Below, in pieces: positions 55,031 through 62,470 of a stretch of DNA of 64,000 nt. The translations under genes and the position numbers were made by a program. Positions within the stretch are counted from its first letter, which is position 1; each line of letters begins with the position of its first letter. The DNA is taken from positions 1 through 64,000 of the forward strand of contig CAKSWG010000003.1 of NCBI GenBank assembly GCA_934511465.1. The letters are read 5' to 3'. The stretch is from an uncultured Faecalibacterium sp. Lineage in GTDB: Bacteria > Bacillota > Clostridia > Oscillospirales > Ruminococcaceae. Below the pieces are notes generated by a model. It was not told where the DNA came from. It was given only the letters and a program-made list of their open reading frames with translations, and made no database searches.

Positions 55031-55678
55031 ATGAAGTCGGAACATCTGGTGGGTACCTCCATCCCCCGCTTTACCTTCGACACCCCCACAAAGCCCGGCA
55101 ACGATTTTTACAAGTTGTGCGAGGGCGAGCATCCGCTGGTGATGATCTTTCTGCCGGCCTTCGATCACCCTGTCACGCGGGAATACCTCACCCGCTATCT
55201 GGAAACGCTGCAAAAGCTCCGCGGCGTGCGGCTGGCGTGCGTGGTGCGCTCTTCGCCCCGCATGGTGGCCAAAGCCACGCAGGGGGCCGAGTTTCCCTTT
55301 ACGCTCATCTGCGATGCACCAGGTGTGCTGTACGGCTACCTTGGCGTAGAGCAGGCCCGGGGCATATTGAGCTGGAGCTTTGCGGCCCAGCGCATCTACA
55401 AAGCCGCCAGAGAGCAGGGCTACCGCTACGACAGCAGCGCCCCGCAGCTGCTGCCGCTGACGCTGGTGGTGGGCCACATGGGCAAGATCCTGTTCACCCA
55501 CTCCGGCCGCAGCCAGACCGACCTGCCCGAGGACTGCGCCGCCATCCGGGAGATCGCCCGCGAGGTGGTGCGCACCATGGCCGAGGACCAGCGGCGTACA
55601 CATCCCCACTGCTCCGATGAGACGCTCACCCTGCCCGATCTTGTGGGGTGGGACGATCTGGACGGAAGCAGTCATTGA
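55031..55678 (+). CDS. Peroxiredoxin-like (AhpC/TSA-fold) protein lacking the catalytic Cys
   Basis: A 215-residue protein with a thioredoxin-like AhpC/TSA pattern: GTSIPRFTFDTP, HPLVMIFLPAFDHPVTREYL, FTLICDAPGVLYGYLGV, LTLVVGHMGKILFTHSG. In peroxiredoxins the segment after the first strand carries PxxxTxxC; here it reads AFDHPVTREYL with no cysteine, so peroxidase activity of the usual type is not expected. The ATG at 55031 is preceded by GAAAGGA with a rather long spacing; an in-frame GTG at 55019 is too close to that site. It lies directly after the unidentified RNA, which could be its leader. Confidence 0.7.
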   Translation: MKSEHLVGTSIPRFTFDTPTKPGNDFYKLCEGEHPLVMIFLPAFDHPVTREYLTRYLETLQKLRGVRLACVVRSSPRMVAKATQGAEFPFTLICDAPGVLYGYLGVEQARGILSWSFAAQRIYKAAREQGYRYDSSAPQLLPLTLVVGHMGKILFTHSGRSQTDLPEDCAAIREIAREVVRTMAEDQRRTHPHCSDETLTLPDLVGWDDLDGSSH

Positions 55679-55686
55679 GTCAACAA

Positions 55687-55730
55687 GCAAAAGCACCTGC
55701 AATTGGTTTTGCAAGTGCTTTTGTTTTTGC
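55687..55730 (+). terminator. Terminator of the peroxiredoxin-like gene
   Basis: AAAAGCACCTGCAA pairs with TTGCAAGTGCTTTT (one mismatch), then GTTTTTG. The A-rich left flank could also serve the leftward DUF378 gene. Confidence 0.8.
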
Positions 55731-55738
55731 ATGATTTT

Positions 55739-55948
55739 TCAGCTTTCAGAGGAACTATCGTCCGCAAACAGCCCCGGGATGCCGCACAGGGCCGCGATGC
55801 CCACCAGCGTGAACACGATGCGGGACCAGATGGACGCACTGCCGCCCAGCAGCCAGCCCACAAAATCGAACTGGAACAGGCCCACAAGGCCCCAGTTGAT
55901 GCCGCCCACGATCAACAGGATCAGGCAGATTTTATAAAAGGTCTGCAA
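55739..55948 (-). CDS. DUF378 small membrane protein
   Basis: A 69-residue membrane protein with two or three helices and the family hallmark GGINWGLVGLFQFDFVGWLLG, then a second helix RIVFTLVGIAALCGIPGLF and an acidic Ser-rich tail. Function unknown. No ATG is available; the candidates are tandem TTG codons at 55951 and 55948, five and eight bases after GGAGG. That ribosome site is the descending arm of the terminator hairpin at 55954-55991, an unusual arrangement. Confidence 0.8.
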   Translation of the reverse strand: MQTFYKICLILLIVGGINWGLVGLFQFDFVGWLLGGSASIWSRIVFTLVGIAALCGIPGLFADDSSSES

Positions 55949-55953
55949 CAAAA

Positions 55954-55991
55954 AGACCTCCTTCCCTTGCGGGCAGTATGCCCCGTGGGAA
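55954..55991 (-). terminator. Terminator of ispE that contains the DUF378 ribosome binding site
   Basis: On the minus strand AGACCTCCTTCCC pairs perfectly with GGGAAGGAGGTCT, followed by TTTTTG. The GGAGG of the descending arm is also the only ribosome site for the DUF378 start. Confidence 0.85.
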
Positions 55992-56007
55992 GGAGGTCTA
56001 TGCATTT

Positions 56008-56883
56008 TTATCGGCTCACCCGTGCGCCGCCGCGGTCGGGCTGCGCCACGTACACCTGCTTCCAGCGGCGCTTTGCCGCCTGTGCAGCGGCCTGTGCGGC
56101 CCCTTCGTCCCGGAACACGCCGAACACCGCCGCACCGCTGCCGGTCATCAGGGCCGTCACGGCACCATGCTCCCGCAGCAGGGCCTTGATGTCCCCGGTA
56201 TCCTTTGCCCCGCTGCACTCTTCCAGCGCATTGCCGGCGGCGGCACAAAGGGCATCCAGATCACCGGCACGGATGGCGGCTTCCTGCGCTCCGCAGTCCG
56301 GATGGACGCTGCTGCCCACCCGATCATAGGCCGCAAAGGCTTCCGGGGTGGAAACGCCGTAGTCCGGCATCACCACCGTGAACCAGCACTCCGGCGCCGG
56401 CGGCAGCGCCTTGAGGAAATCGCCCACGCCCTGCACCCGGCAGGTGCCGCCCATGAGGGCAAAGGGCACATCCGCACCGATCTTTGCGCCCAGTGCGCAC
56501 AGCTCGCTCATGGAGAGCCGTGCACCGTACAGCGCGTTCATGCCCACCAGCACGGCGGCGGCGTCGGCGCTGCCGCCCGCCATGCCTGCCCGCACCGGGG
56601 TATTTTTATAGATGGTGATGTCCACGCCCGCCAAAAGGCCGGTGTAGTCAAAAAAGGCCAGCGCTGCCTTGATGGCCGTGTTTTTGTTATTGGAGGCCAC
56701 CAGACTGCCCGGCAGCCGTAGGTTCAGGTAGGGACTGCGGCGCAGCACCACACGCTCGTACAGGGTGATGGCCTGCATGGTCATGTCCAGATCATGGTAG
56801 CCGCCCGGCAGGGTGCCCACCACGTCCAGCGCCAAGTTGAGCTTTGCGGGGGCCAGAACGGTGACGCAGTTCAGCCTTGCCAT
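56008..56883 (-). CDS. ispE: 4-diphosphocytidyl-2-C-methyl-D-erythritol kinase
   Basis: GHMP kinase of the non-mevalonate isoprenoid pathway, 291 residues. Start motif VLAPAKLNLALDVVG, ATP-binding GHMP loop in PVRAGMAGGSADAAAVL, and the third motif in LMTGSGAAVFGVF. Catalytic Lys/Asp positions in APAKLNL and GADVPF are present. The ATG at 56883 has GGAGGGA upstream; the aminotransferase gene lies 13 bases before it, so the Lrp regulator, aminotransferase and ispE appear to be one transcription unit. Confidence 0.96.
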   Translation of the reverse strand: MARLNCVTVLAPAKLNLALDVVGTLPGGYHDLDMTMQAITLYERVVLRRSPYLNLRLPGSLVASNNKNTAIKAALAFFDYTGLLAGVDITIYKNTPVRAGMAGGSADAAAVLVGMNALYGARLSMSELCALGAKIGADVPFALMGGTCRVQGVGDFLKALPPAPECWFTVVMPDYGVSTPEAFAAYDRVGSSVHPDCGAQEAAIRAGDLDALCAAAGNALEECSGAKDTGDIKALLREHGAVTALMTGSGAAVFGVFRDEGAAQAAAQAAKRRWKQVYVAQPDRGGARVSR

Positions 56884-56896
56884 GTGTTCTCCCTCC

Positions 56897-58081
56897 TCAG
56901 ACGCCGTGGTAAATGCCGTTTTCCTGCAAAAATTCCTTGATGCGCTTGAGCGCTTCCTTTAAGTGCTCCAAACTGTAGGCGTAGGAAACACGGGCGTAGC
57001 CCTCGCCGGAAGCGCCAAAGGCATCCCCCGGGATGATGGCCACATGCTTTTGTTCCAGCAGCTTTGTGCAGAACTCCTGACTGCTCATGCCGGTGCTCTT
57101 GATGCAGGGGAAGGCATAGAACGCACCGCGCGGCTCAAAGCAGGTCAGGCCCATATCGTTGAAGCTCTTCACCACAAGGCGGCGGCGCATGTTGTACTCA
57201 TCGCGCATGCGGTCGATCTCGCCGTCGCACTCCTTCAGGGCGGTGATGGCGGCGTACTGGCTGGTGGTGGGGGCGCTCATGATGGCGCTCTGGTGGATCT
57301 TGGTCATGATCTTGATGATGGGCGCCGGGCCGCAGGCATAGCCCAAGCGCCAGCCGGTCATGGCGTAGGTCTTGGAGAAGCCGTTCACCACGATGGTGCG
57401 CTCGGCCATGCCGGGCAGGGTGGCAATGGAAACATGGGGCCGCAGGCCGTAGTTCAGCTCTGCATAAATTTCGTCCGAGAGCACCATCACGTTGGTGCCA
57501 CGCAGCACTTCGGCAACAGCTTCCAGATCCTCCCGTTCCATCACCGCACCGGTGGGGTTGTTGGGGAACGGCATGATGAGCAGCTTTGTCTTGGGGGTGA
57601 TGGCGGCTTTCAGAGCATCGGCACGCAGGCGGAACTCGTCCTCCTGCCGACAGGCCACATGCACCGGCACGCCGCCGGACAGGGTGGTGATGGGCTCGTA
57701 GCACACAAAGCACGGCTCCGGGATGATCACCTCATCCCCGGGCTGCACCAGCGTGCGGATGCACATATCAATGGCTTCGCTGCCGCCCACCGTGATGAGC
57801 ACCTCGTGCAGGGGGTCATAGCGCAGGCCCATGCGGCGCTCCAGATACTTTGCCACCTCGGCGCGCAGCTCCTTCAGGCCCGCGTTGGAGGTGTAGCGGG
57901 TGCGGCCATGCTCCAAGCTCTCGATGCCCGCTTCCCGCACGGCCCACGGCGTTTTGAAGTCCGGCTCGCCCACGCCAAGGCTGATGCACTCCGGCATTTC
58001 GGCAGCCAGATCAAAAAATTTGCGGATGCCGGAGGGATGCATCTCCTCGGCGGCAGGCGCGATCAGTTTATCGTAATCCAT
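56897..58081 (-). CDS. Class I/II PLP-dependent aminotransferase
   Basis: A 394-residue fold-type I aminotransferase of the aspartate/aromatic type. PLP lysine in VNGFSKTYAMTGWRLGY, cofactor Asp/Tyr in VLSDEIYAELNYG, substrate Arg in GYARVSYAYS, and the Asn of PFPNNPTGAV. Such enzymes next to an Lrp regulator commonly deaminate aspartate, alanine or aromatic amino acids; the exact substrate is open. The start ATG at 58081 overlaps the upstream stop (ATGA), so it is translationally coupled to the regulator. Confidence 0.93.
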   Translation of the reverse strand: MDYDKLIAPAAEEMHPSGIRKFFDLAAEMPECISLGVGEPDFKTPWAVREAGIESLEHGRTRYTSNAGLKELRAEVAKYLERRMGLRYDPLHEVLITVGGSEAIDMCIRTLVQPGDEVIIPEPCFVCYEPITTLSGGVPVHVACRQEDEFRLRADALKAAITPKTKLLIMPFPNNPTGAVMEREDLEAVAEVLRGTNVMVLSDEIYAELNYGLRPHVSIATLPGMAERTIVVNGFSKTYAMTGWRLGYACGPAPIIKIMTKIHQSAIMSAPTTSQYAAITALKECDGEIDRMRDEYNMRRRLVVKSFNDMGLTCFEPRGAFYAFPCIKSTGMSSQEFCTKLLEQKHVAIIPGDAFGASGEGYARVSYAYSLEHLKEALKRIKEFLQENGIYHGV

Positions 58082-58560
58082 CACAGCACCGTGCACTCTC
58101 TTTCGTCAATTTCTTCGTCCTGATACAGTCGACCTTCCTTTTTATAGGTGCGCAGCACAAAGTGGGTGGCGGTGGACAGCACATCGTCCAAGGGCGAGAG
58201 CCGCTTTGCCACGAACAGTGCGATCTCCTGGAAGGTCTGGCCCTTGATCACCAGCTGCAAATCGTAGCCGCCGCTCATCAGCAGCACGCTCTCCACCTCG
58301 TCAAAGGCGGCAATGGTGGCTGCGATCTCGTCAAAGCCGCGGCTCTTCTTGGGGCTGACGTTCAGCTCGATGACGGCCTCCACACGGTTGACCCCGGCCT
58401 TTTCCCAGTCCACAAGGGTCTTGTAGCCCTTGATGATGCCCTGCGCCCGGGCCAGATCGATCATGGCCGCCACCTCGGCGGGAGATTTATTCAGCATCGT
58501 GGCGATGTCCTCAATGGGCAGCCGCGCATTGTCTTCCAGGATCTTCAAAAGCTGTTCCAT
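58081..58560 (-). CDS. Lrp/AsnC family transcriptional regulator
   Basis: A 159-residue regulator: N-terminal helix-turn-helix (LPIEDIATMLNKSPAEVAAMI) and C-terminal RAM/ACT-like ligand domain (VESVLLMSGGYDLQLVIKG). It probably senses an amino acid and controls its own operon with the downstream aminotransferase (inference from the four-base overlap). AAGGAGC precedes the ATG at 58560. Divergent from the ACT-domain gene. Confidence 0.93.
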   Translation of the reverse strand: MEQLLKILEDNARLPIEDIATMLNKSPAEVAAMIDLARAQGIIKGYKTLVDWEKAGVNRVEAVIELNVSPKKSRGFDEIAATIAAFDEVESVLLMSGGYDLQLVIKGQTFQEIALFVAKRLSPLDDVLSTATHFVLRTYKKEGRLYQDEEIDERECTVL

Positions 58561-58718
58561 AGTATCTTGCTCCTTCTCAGCCCGTAACCGGGAAATAAAT
58601 TATTTATAAGTATAGCACAAGCCGGAAAAGATTGCACCCAATTTTTGGGATAGAATGTCTTTTTCCCTTCGTGTCTGTTCTTTTTTACAAAAAGTGTGTT
58701 CAAATTTTGCCAAATCTG

Positions 58719-58724
58719 CTATAC
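58719..58724 (+). promoter_or_regulatory. Probable -10 for the ACT/UPF0210 operon
   Basis: TATACT about 70 bases before the start; the -35 (TGTTCA at a 17-base spacing) is poor. A similar TATACT faces the other way near 58610 for the Lrp gene. Confidence 0.45.
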
Positions 58725-58792
58725 TGGAAGAGTAAGAGTGTGCCGGAGCTTTTGCGGCACCGTTCATCAAAAGGAAAACGAGGGTGGAAACG

Positions 58793-59062
58793 ATGAAAGC
58801 ATTCATTACCGTCATTGGTCACGATACCGTGGGCGTTGTTGCCAGGGTCGCCGGTCTGTGCACCGAACTGAACATCAATATCGAGGACGTGACCCAGAGC
58901 ATCCTGCAGGGCATGTTCGCCATGATCATGCTGGTGGATATCTCCAAGTGCAATGTGGGCCACGAAGAGCTGCACAAGCGCTGCGATGCACTGGCCGCCG
59001 AGATGGGCATGCAGATCAACGTGACCCGTCAGGAAGTCTTTGACGCCATGCACACCATCTGA
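58793..59062 (+). CDS. ACT-domain protein (UPF0237)
   Basis: An 89-residue stand-alone ACT domain: FITVIGHDTVGVVARVAGLC and INIEDVTQSILQGMFAMIMLVDIS are the standard ligand-binding strands. The family (UPF0237) pairs with UPF0210/PFL proteins, and the partner follows 18 bases later. The ligand is presumably an amino acid; role unknown. GAGGGTGG precedes the ATG at 58793. Confidence 0.94.
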   Translation: MKAFITVIGHDTVGVVARVAGLCTELNINIEDVTQSILQGMFAMIMLVDISKCNVGHEELHKRCDALAAEMGMQINVTRQEVFDAMHTI

Positions 59063-59080
59063 TGGAGGGAGTACACTGCA

Positions 59081-60448
59081 ATGAGTATGTTTAACACCGG
59101 TGACATCCTCGAGACCATCGAGATGTTCACGCAGGACAATCTGGACGTGCGCACCGTCACCATGGGCATCAGCCTGCTGGACTGCATCGACCCGGACCCC
59201 AAGAAGGCGTGCGAGAATATCTACAACAAGATCACCACCAAGGCCGCAAACCTTGTGCCCGCGGTGGAGCACATCAGTGCCGAGTACGGCATCCCCATCA
59301 TCAACAAGCGCATCAGCGTCACCCCCATTGCCATGCTGCTGGGTGCCTGCCCGGATGCCGACCCCGTAGACTTTGCAAAAACCTTGGACGCTGCCGGTAA
59401 AAAGGTGGGCGTCAACTTTGTGGGCGGCTACAGCGCGCTGGTGCACAAGGGCTTCTCTGCCGGCGACCGCCGCCTGATCGAGTCCATTCCCCGTGCGCTG
59501 GCCGAGACCGATATCGTGTGCAGCTCGGTGAACATCGGTGCCACCAAGGCAGGCCTGAACATGGACGCCGTCAAGCTGATGGGCGAAGCCGTCAAGAAGG
59601 CTTCCGAGCTGACGGCGGACCGTCAGTGCATCGGCGCGGCAAAGCTGGTGGTGTTCTGCAACGCGCCGGAGGACAACCCCTTCATGGCCGGTGCCTTCCA
59701 CGGCCCTGGCGAGCCGGACTGTGAGATCCACGTAGGTGTTTCCGGCCCCGGCGCTGTGCGCGCCGCGCTGGCCCGCCTGCCCAAGGACGCTCCCATCGAT
59801 GAAGTGGCAGAGCTGGTCAAGAGCACTGCCTTCAAGATCACCCGCGTGGGCCAGCTGGTGGCAAACCTTGCTTCGCAGGCGCTGGGCGTGCCCGCCGGTA
59901 TCATTGACCTTTCGCTGGCACCTACCCCCGCCATTGGCGACAGCGTGGCCAACATTCTGGAAGAGATGGGTCTTGAGACCTGCGGCTGCTGCGGCACCAC
60001 CGCCTGTCTGGCCCTGCTGAACGACGCCGTGAAGAAGGGCGGCGTGATGGCTTCCAACCATGTGGGCGGCCTGTCCGGTGCCTTCATCCCGGTCAGCGAG
60101 GACGCCGGCATGATCCACGCCGCCGAGACCGGCTGCCTGACCATTGAAAAGCTGGAAGCCATGACCGCCGTCTGCTCGGTAGGCATCGATATGGTCATCA
60201 TCCCCGGCGACACCACCCCGGCTGCAATCAGCGCCCTGATTGCAGACGAAGCCGCCATCGGCATGGTGAACAGCAAGACCACCGCCGTGCGCGTGATTCC
60301 CGCCATTGGCCGCAAGGCCGGCGAGGTGCTGGACTTTGGCGGCCTGCTGGGCTACGGCCCCATCATGGCCGTAAACCGGCACGACCCCTCGGTGTTCATC
60401 AACCGCGGCGGCCGACTGCCCGCTCCCATGCAGTCGCTGAAGAACTAA
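59081..60448 (+). CDS. UPF0210 (PFL-like) family protein
   Basis: A 455-residue protein of the UPF0210/DUF711 family, structurally related to the pyruvate-formate-lyase fold but lacking a glycyl-radical motif. Characteristic blocks: [50 protein letters not shown] and [14 protein letters not shown]. Function is unknown; the coupled ACT domain suggests an amino-acid-responsive enzyme. GGAGGG precedes the ATG at 59081. The stop is followed within a few bases by the left half of a family B element. Confidence 0.93.
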   Translation: MSMFNTGDILETIEMFTQDNLDVRTVTMGISLLDCIDPDPKKACENIYNKITTKAANLVPAVEHISAEYGIPIINKRISVTPIAMLLGACPDADPVDFAKTLDAAGKKVGVNFVGGYSALVHKGFSAGDRRLIESIPRALAETDIVCSSVNIGATKAGLNMDAVKLMGEAVKKASELTADRQCIGAAKLVVFCNAPEDNPFMAGAFHGPGEPDCEIHVGVSGPGAVRAALARLPKDAPIDEVAELVKSTAFKITRVGQLVANLASQALGVPAGIIDLSLAPTPAIGDSVANILEEMGLETCGCCGTTACLALLNDAVKKGGVMASNHVGGLSGAFIPVSEDAGMIHAAETGCLTIEKLEAMTAVCSVGIDMVIIPGDTTPAAISALIADEAAIGMVNSKTTAVRVIPAIGRKAGEVLDFGGLLGYGPIMAVNRHDPSVFINRGGRLPAPMQSLKN

Positions 60449-60450
60449 AG

Positions 60451-60511
60451 AGCCCTCTCAGTCATCTCGCATACGCTCGATGCCAGCTCCCCCGAAAGGG
60501 GGAGCTTTTTT
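60451..60511. repeat. Left half of a split family B element (copy 5)
   Basis: AGCCCTCTCAGTCATC at the outer end, then GATGCCAGCTCCCCC pairing into GGGGGAGCTTTTTT. It is the inverted counterpart of the half at 60926-60979; the DUF559 gene lies between them. The hairpin plus T-run may also terminate the UPF0210 gene. Confidence 0.82.
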
Positions 60512-60534
60512 CAAACCGAAAGCAGGTGTTTCCT

Positions 60535-60900
60535 ATGAAACCGAACATCGTTCCCAAAAATGGCGATATGCTGCCTCGTGCACGCGAGCTGCGCCGCGAA
60601 ATGACGCCGCAGGAAAGAAAGCTATGGTATCAGTTTTTGCGCCGCTACCCGGTAAAAATTTATAAGCAGCGCATCATTGAATCTTTTATTGCTGATTTCT
60701 ACTGTTCTCGCGCACAACTGGTCATCGAATTGGATGGAGCACAACACACCACCGAACAAGGGCTTCTGTATGACCGTGAACGGAGCAGCATCTTTTCGCA
60801 GTACGGCTTGGATGTTCTTCGTTTTTCTAATTATGAAGTGGATCTTCAGTTTGAAGCAGTCTGTGAAAAAATCCATCAGACGATTCAATCTCGCCTTTGA
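60535..60900 (+). CDS. DUF559 endonuclease-like protein inside a palindromic repeat
   Basis: A 121-residue protein of the DUF559 family, whose fold is related to Vsr and other PD-(D/E)xK nucleases. Signature residues are in FIADFYCSRAQLVIELDG (Asp and Glu/Asp of the active site), the following QH, YDRERSSIFSQYG and VLRFSNYEV. The N-terminus (RARELRREMTPQERKLW) matches the family start. The ATG at 60535 has CAGGTG upstream. The coding sequence is visibly richer in A/T than its neighbours, consistent with transfer. Inverted repeat halves flank it at 24 and 25 bases, suggesting the gene and repeat move together. Confidence 0.9.
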   Translation: MKPNIVPKNGDMLPRARELRREMTPQERKLWYQFLRRYPVKIYKQRIIESFIADFYCSRAQLVIELDGAQHTTEQGLLYDRERSSIFSQYGLDVLRFSNYEVDLQFEAVCEKIHQTIQSRL

Positions 60901-60925
60901 AGCTGCACTTTCCCGGTATATGCAC

Positions 60926-60979
60926 AAAAGCTCCCCCCCTCGGGGGAGCTGGCATTGCGCAGCAATGACTGAGAGGGTT
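60926..60979. repeat. Right half of the split family B element (copy 5)
   Basis: AAAAGCTCCCCCC with CGGGGGAGCTGGC, then the mini-hairpin CATTGCGCAGCAATG and TGACTGAGAGGG. Reverse-complemented, it matches the left half at 60451-60511 across almost its whole length. Confidence 0.82.
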
Positions 60980-61056
60980 CGTTCTACCTGAATAAATCCT
61001 TTCCAACAGGCCCATCCTCTGGATAACATTTCCAGAAGAAGGGTCTGTTTTTTTGT

Positions 61057-61683
61057 ATGGATAAAACGCTTTCCCGCCGCCAGATGCAGCTTTTGTGCGC
61101 TGGCCTGCTCCTCGCCCTTGCCCTTGGCGGCGCGTGGCAGGCATTTGCATGGGGCCGCACCCAGCTGGACACCGGGGCACTGGTGTGCGCCGACACCCTG
61201 CGGCTGCACATCCGCGCCGAGAACGATGCCGTTGCCAGCCAGAGCGCCAAGCTCCATGTGCGGGACGCGGTGCTGGCTTATCTGGACGCCGCCTGCCCGG
61301 CCCAGAGCAAGGCCGAAGCCCTCACTTGGGCGGCGCGGCATTTGTTTGAATTGCAGCTTACAGCCCGGCACGCGCTGGCGGGGCTGAACGTCCGCGCGCC
61401 GGTGCAGGTGCGGCTGGTGAACATGTATTTTGCCACCCGGCGCTATGCTTCCGGCGTTCTGCCCGCCGGGCGGTACGACGCGCTGCGCATCGACATCGGC
61501 TCCGGCTCCGGCCGCAACTGGTGGTGCGTGCTCTACCCGGGCCTGTGCCGCGCGGCCTGCGGCAGCTATGCCCGGCCCGCCGAAAACGACCTTGTGTGCG
61601 GGGAGTATATCCTGCGCCTGCGGCTGGTGGAATGGGTGCAGCAGCGCACCGCACCGCGGGAGGACATGGTGCTTGCGGGGTAA
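61057..61683 (+). CDS. spoIIR: Stage II sporulation protein R
   Basis: A 208-residue secreted protein: N-terminal membrane/signal segment (LLCAGLLLALALGGAWQAF), then the SpoIIR domain with LRLHIRAENDAVASQSAKLHVRDAVLAYL (in parts), YFATRRYASGVLPAGRYDALRI and the GSGSGRNWWCVLYPGLC block. In spore formers SpoIIR is the forespore signal that activates SpoIIGA and so sigma-E. Its presence here is notable because Faecalibacterium is regarded as non-sporulating. The ribosome site (AGAAGAAGGG) is modest. No other sporulation gene is in the window. Confidence 0.88.
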   Translation: MDKTLSRRQMQLLCAGLLLALALGGAWQAFAWGRTQLDTGALVCADTLRLHIRAENDAVASQSAKLHVRDAVLAYLDAACPAQSKAEALTWAARHLFELQLTARHALAGLNVRAPVQVRLVNMYFATRRYASGVLPAGRYDALRIDIGSGSGRNWWCVLYPGLCRAACGSYARPAENDLVCGEYILRLRLVEWVQQRTAPREDMVLAG

Positions 61684-61734
61684 CGCCCGGCGCCTTTGCT
61701 GCATAGCATAAGGCGAAAGGAGCGTGTAGGACCT

Positions 61735-62205
61735 ATGGCAATCCCTGCTTATTATTCCCTCATCCAGCGCGGCTCTGCCGGGCCGGACGTGGCCCTTGTG
61801 CAGACATGGCTCAACGGCGTGCGCGACGCCTGCACTTGGTACGACGAGCTGAAAGCGGACGGCAGATTCGGCGTTTCCAGCGAGAACGCCGTAAAGGAGT
61901 TCCAGCTCAAAAACAAGATGAACGTGGACGGCAAAGTGGGTGCCAACACATGGAATGTGCTTTACACCCGCTACACCGCCAAACACGGCCTGCATGTGCC
62001 CTACCCCGGCATTGCCCTGCGCAGCGGCAGTGCAGGCGGCACGGTGCGGCTGGTGCAGCAGAAGCTCAACTCGCTGGGCGAGCGGCTGACCGCGGACGGC
62101 AGGTTCGGCGCGGCCACAGCGGCAGCGGTGCAGCGGTTCCAGCGCCGCAACGGCCTTGCCGCCGACGGCGTTGTGGGCGAAGGAACGTGGGAGAAGTTGT
62201 TCTGA
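61735..62205 (+). CDS. Protein with two peptidoglycan-binding repeats
   Basis: A 156-residue protein made of two PG_binding_1-type modules: LIQRGSAGPDVALVQTWLN ... ADGRFGVSSENAVKEFQ ... VDGKVGANTWNVLY, and LRSGSAGGTVRLVQQKLN ... ADGRFGAATAAAVQRFQ ... ADGVVGEGTWEKLF. No signal peptide or catalytic domain is visible, so export would need another route, or it may act as an adaptor after lysis. The ATG at 61735 is preceded by AAAGGAG. It follows spoIIR by 51 bases and may share its transcript. Confidence 0.9.
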   Translation: MAIPAYYSLIQRGSAGPDVALVQTWLNGVRDACTWYDELKADGRFGVSSENAVKEFQLKNKMNVDGKVGANTWNVLYTRYTAKHGLHVPYPGIALRSGSAGGTVRLVQQKLNSLGERLTADGRFGAATAAAVQRFQRRNGLAADGVVGEGTWEKLF

Positions 62206-62218
62206 TCTAAGGGAAGTG

Positions 62219-62355
62219 AACTCCTTCCGTCACGGCTTGCGCCGTGCCAGTTCCCTCAAAGAGAGAGCCTCTGGCAGTGCGGTCAAGTTTCCAGTTTTGC
62301 CAAGGGCTCTCCCTTTGGGAGAGCTGGCAAATCCGTAGGATTTGACTGAGAGGGC
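62219..62355. repeat. Family B palindromic element, copy 6
   Basis: Ends AACTCCTTCCGTCA and TGACTGAGAGGGC. It begins with the mini-hairpin CACGGCTTGCGCCGTG and ends with AAATCCGTAGGATTT, so both ends carry a mini-hairpin. Inner stem-loops use GGCTCTCCC/GGGAGAGC. Confidence 0.8.
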
Positions 62356-62410
62356 AATCCGCTTTATCGCGTCTGTAGGGCTTTTCGTCCTGCGGACGCT
62401 TTTGTTTTTC

Positions 62411-62439
62411 TTGCCCCCACCCCCGCCCTGCTGTATAAT
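62411..62439 (+). promoter_or_regulatory. Sigma-A-type promoter of sbcDC
   Basis: TTGCCC (62411-62416), a 17-base spacer, then a perfect TATAAT (62434-62439), 32 bases before the sbcD start. Confidence 0.75.
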
Positions 62440-62470
62440 AAAGAAAAATCTGAAAAGGCGGTGTTCCTGT

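Noticed and set aside
60451..60979. Conventional insertion sequence
   Set aside because: Inverted ends flank one gene, but the product is a DUF559 nuclease-like protein rather than a transposase, and I see no obvious target-site duplication.
37088..62355. Possible CRISPR array from the recurring palindromic sequences
   Set aside because: Copies are single, kilobases apart, at gene ends, with variable interiors; there are no regularly spaced direct repeats or spacers and no cas genes.
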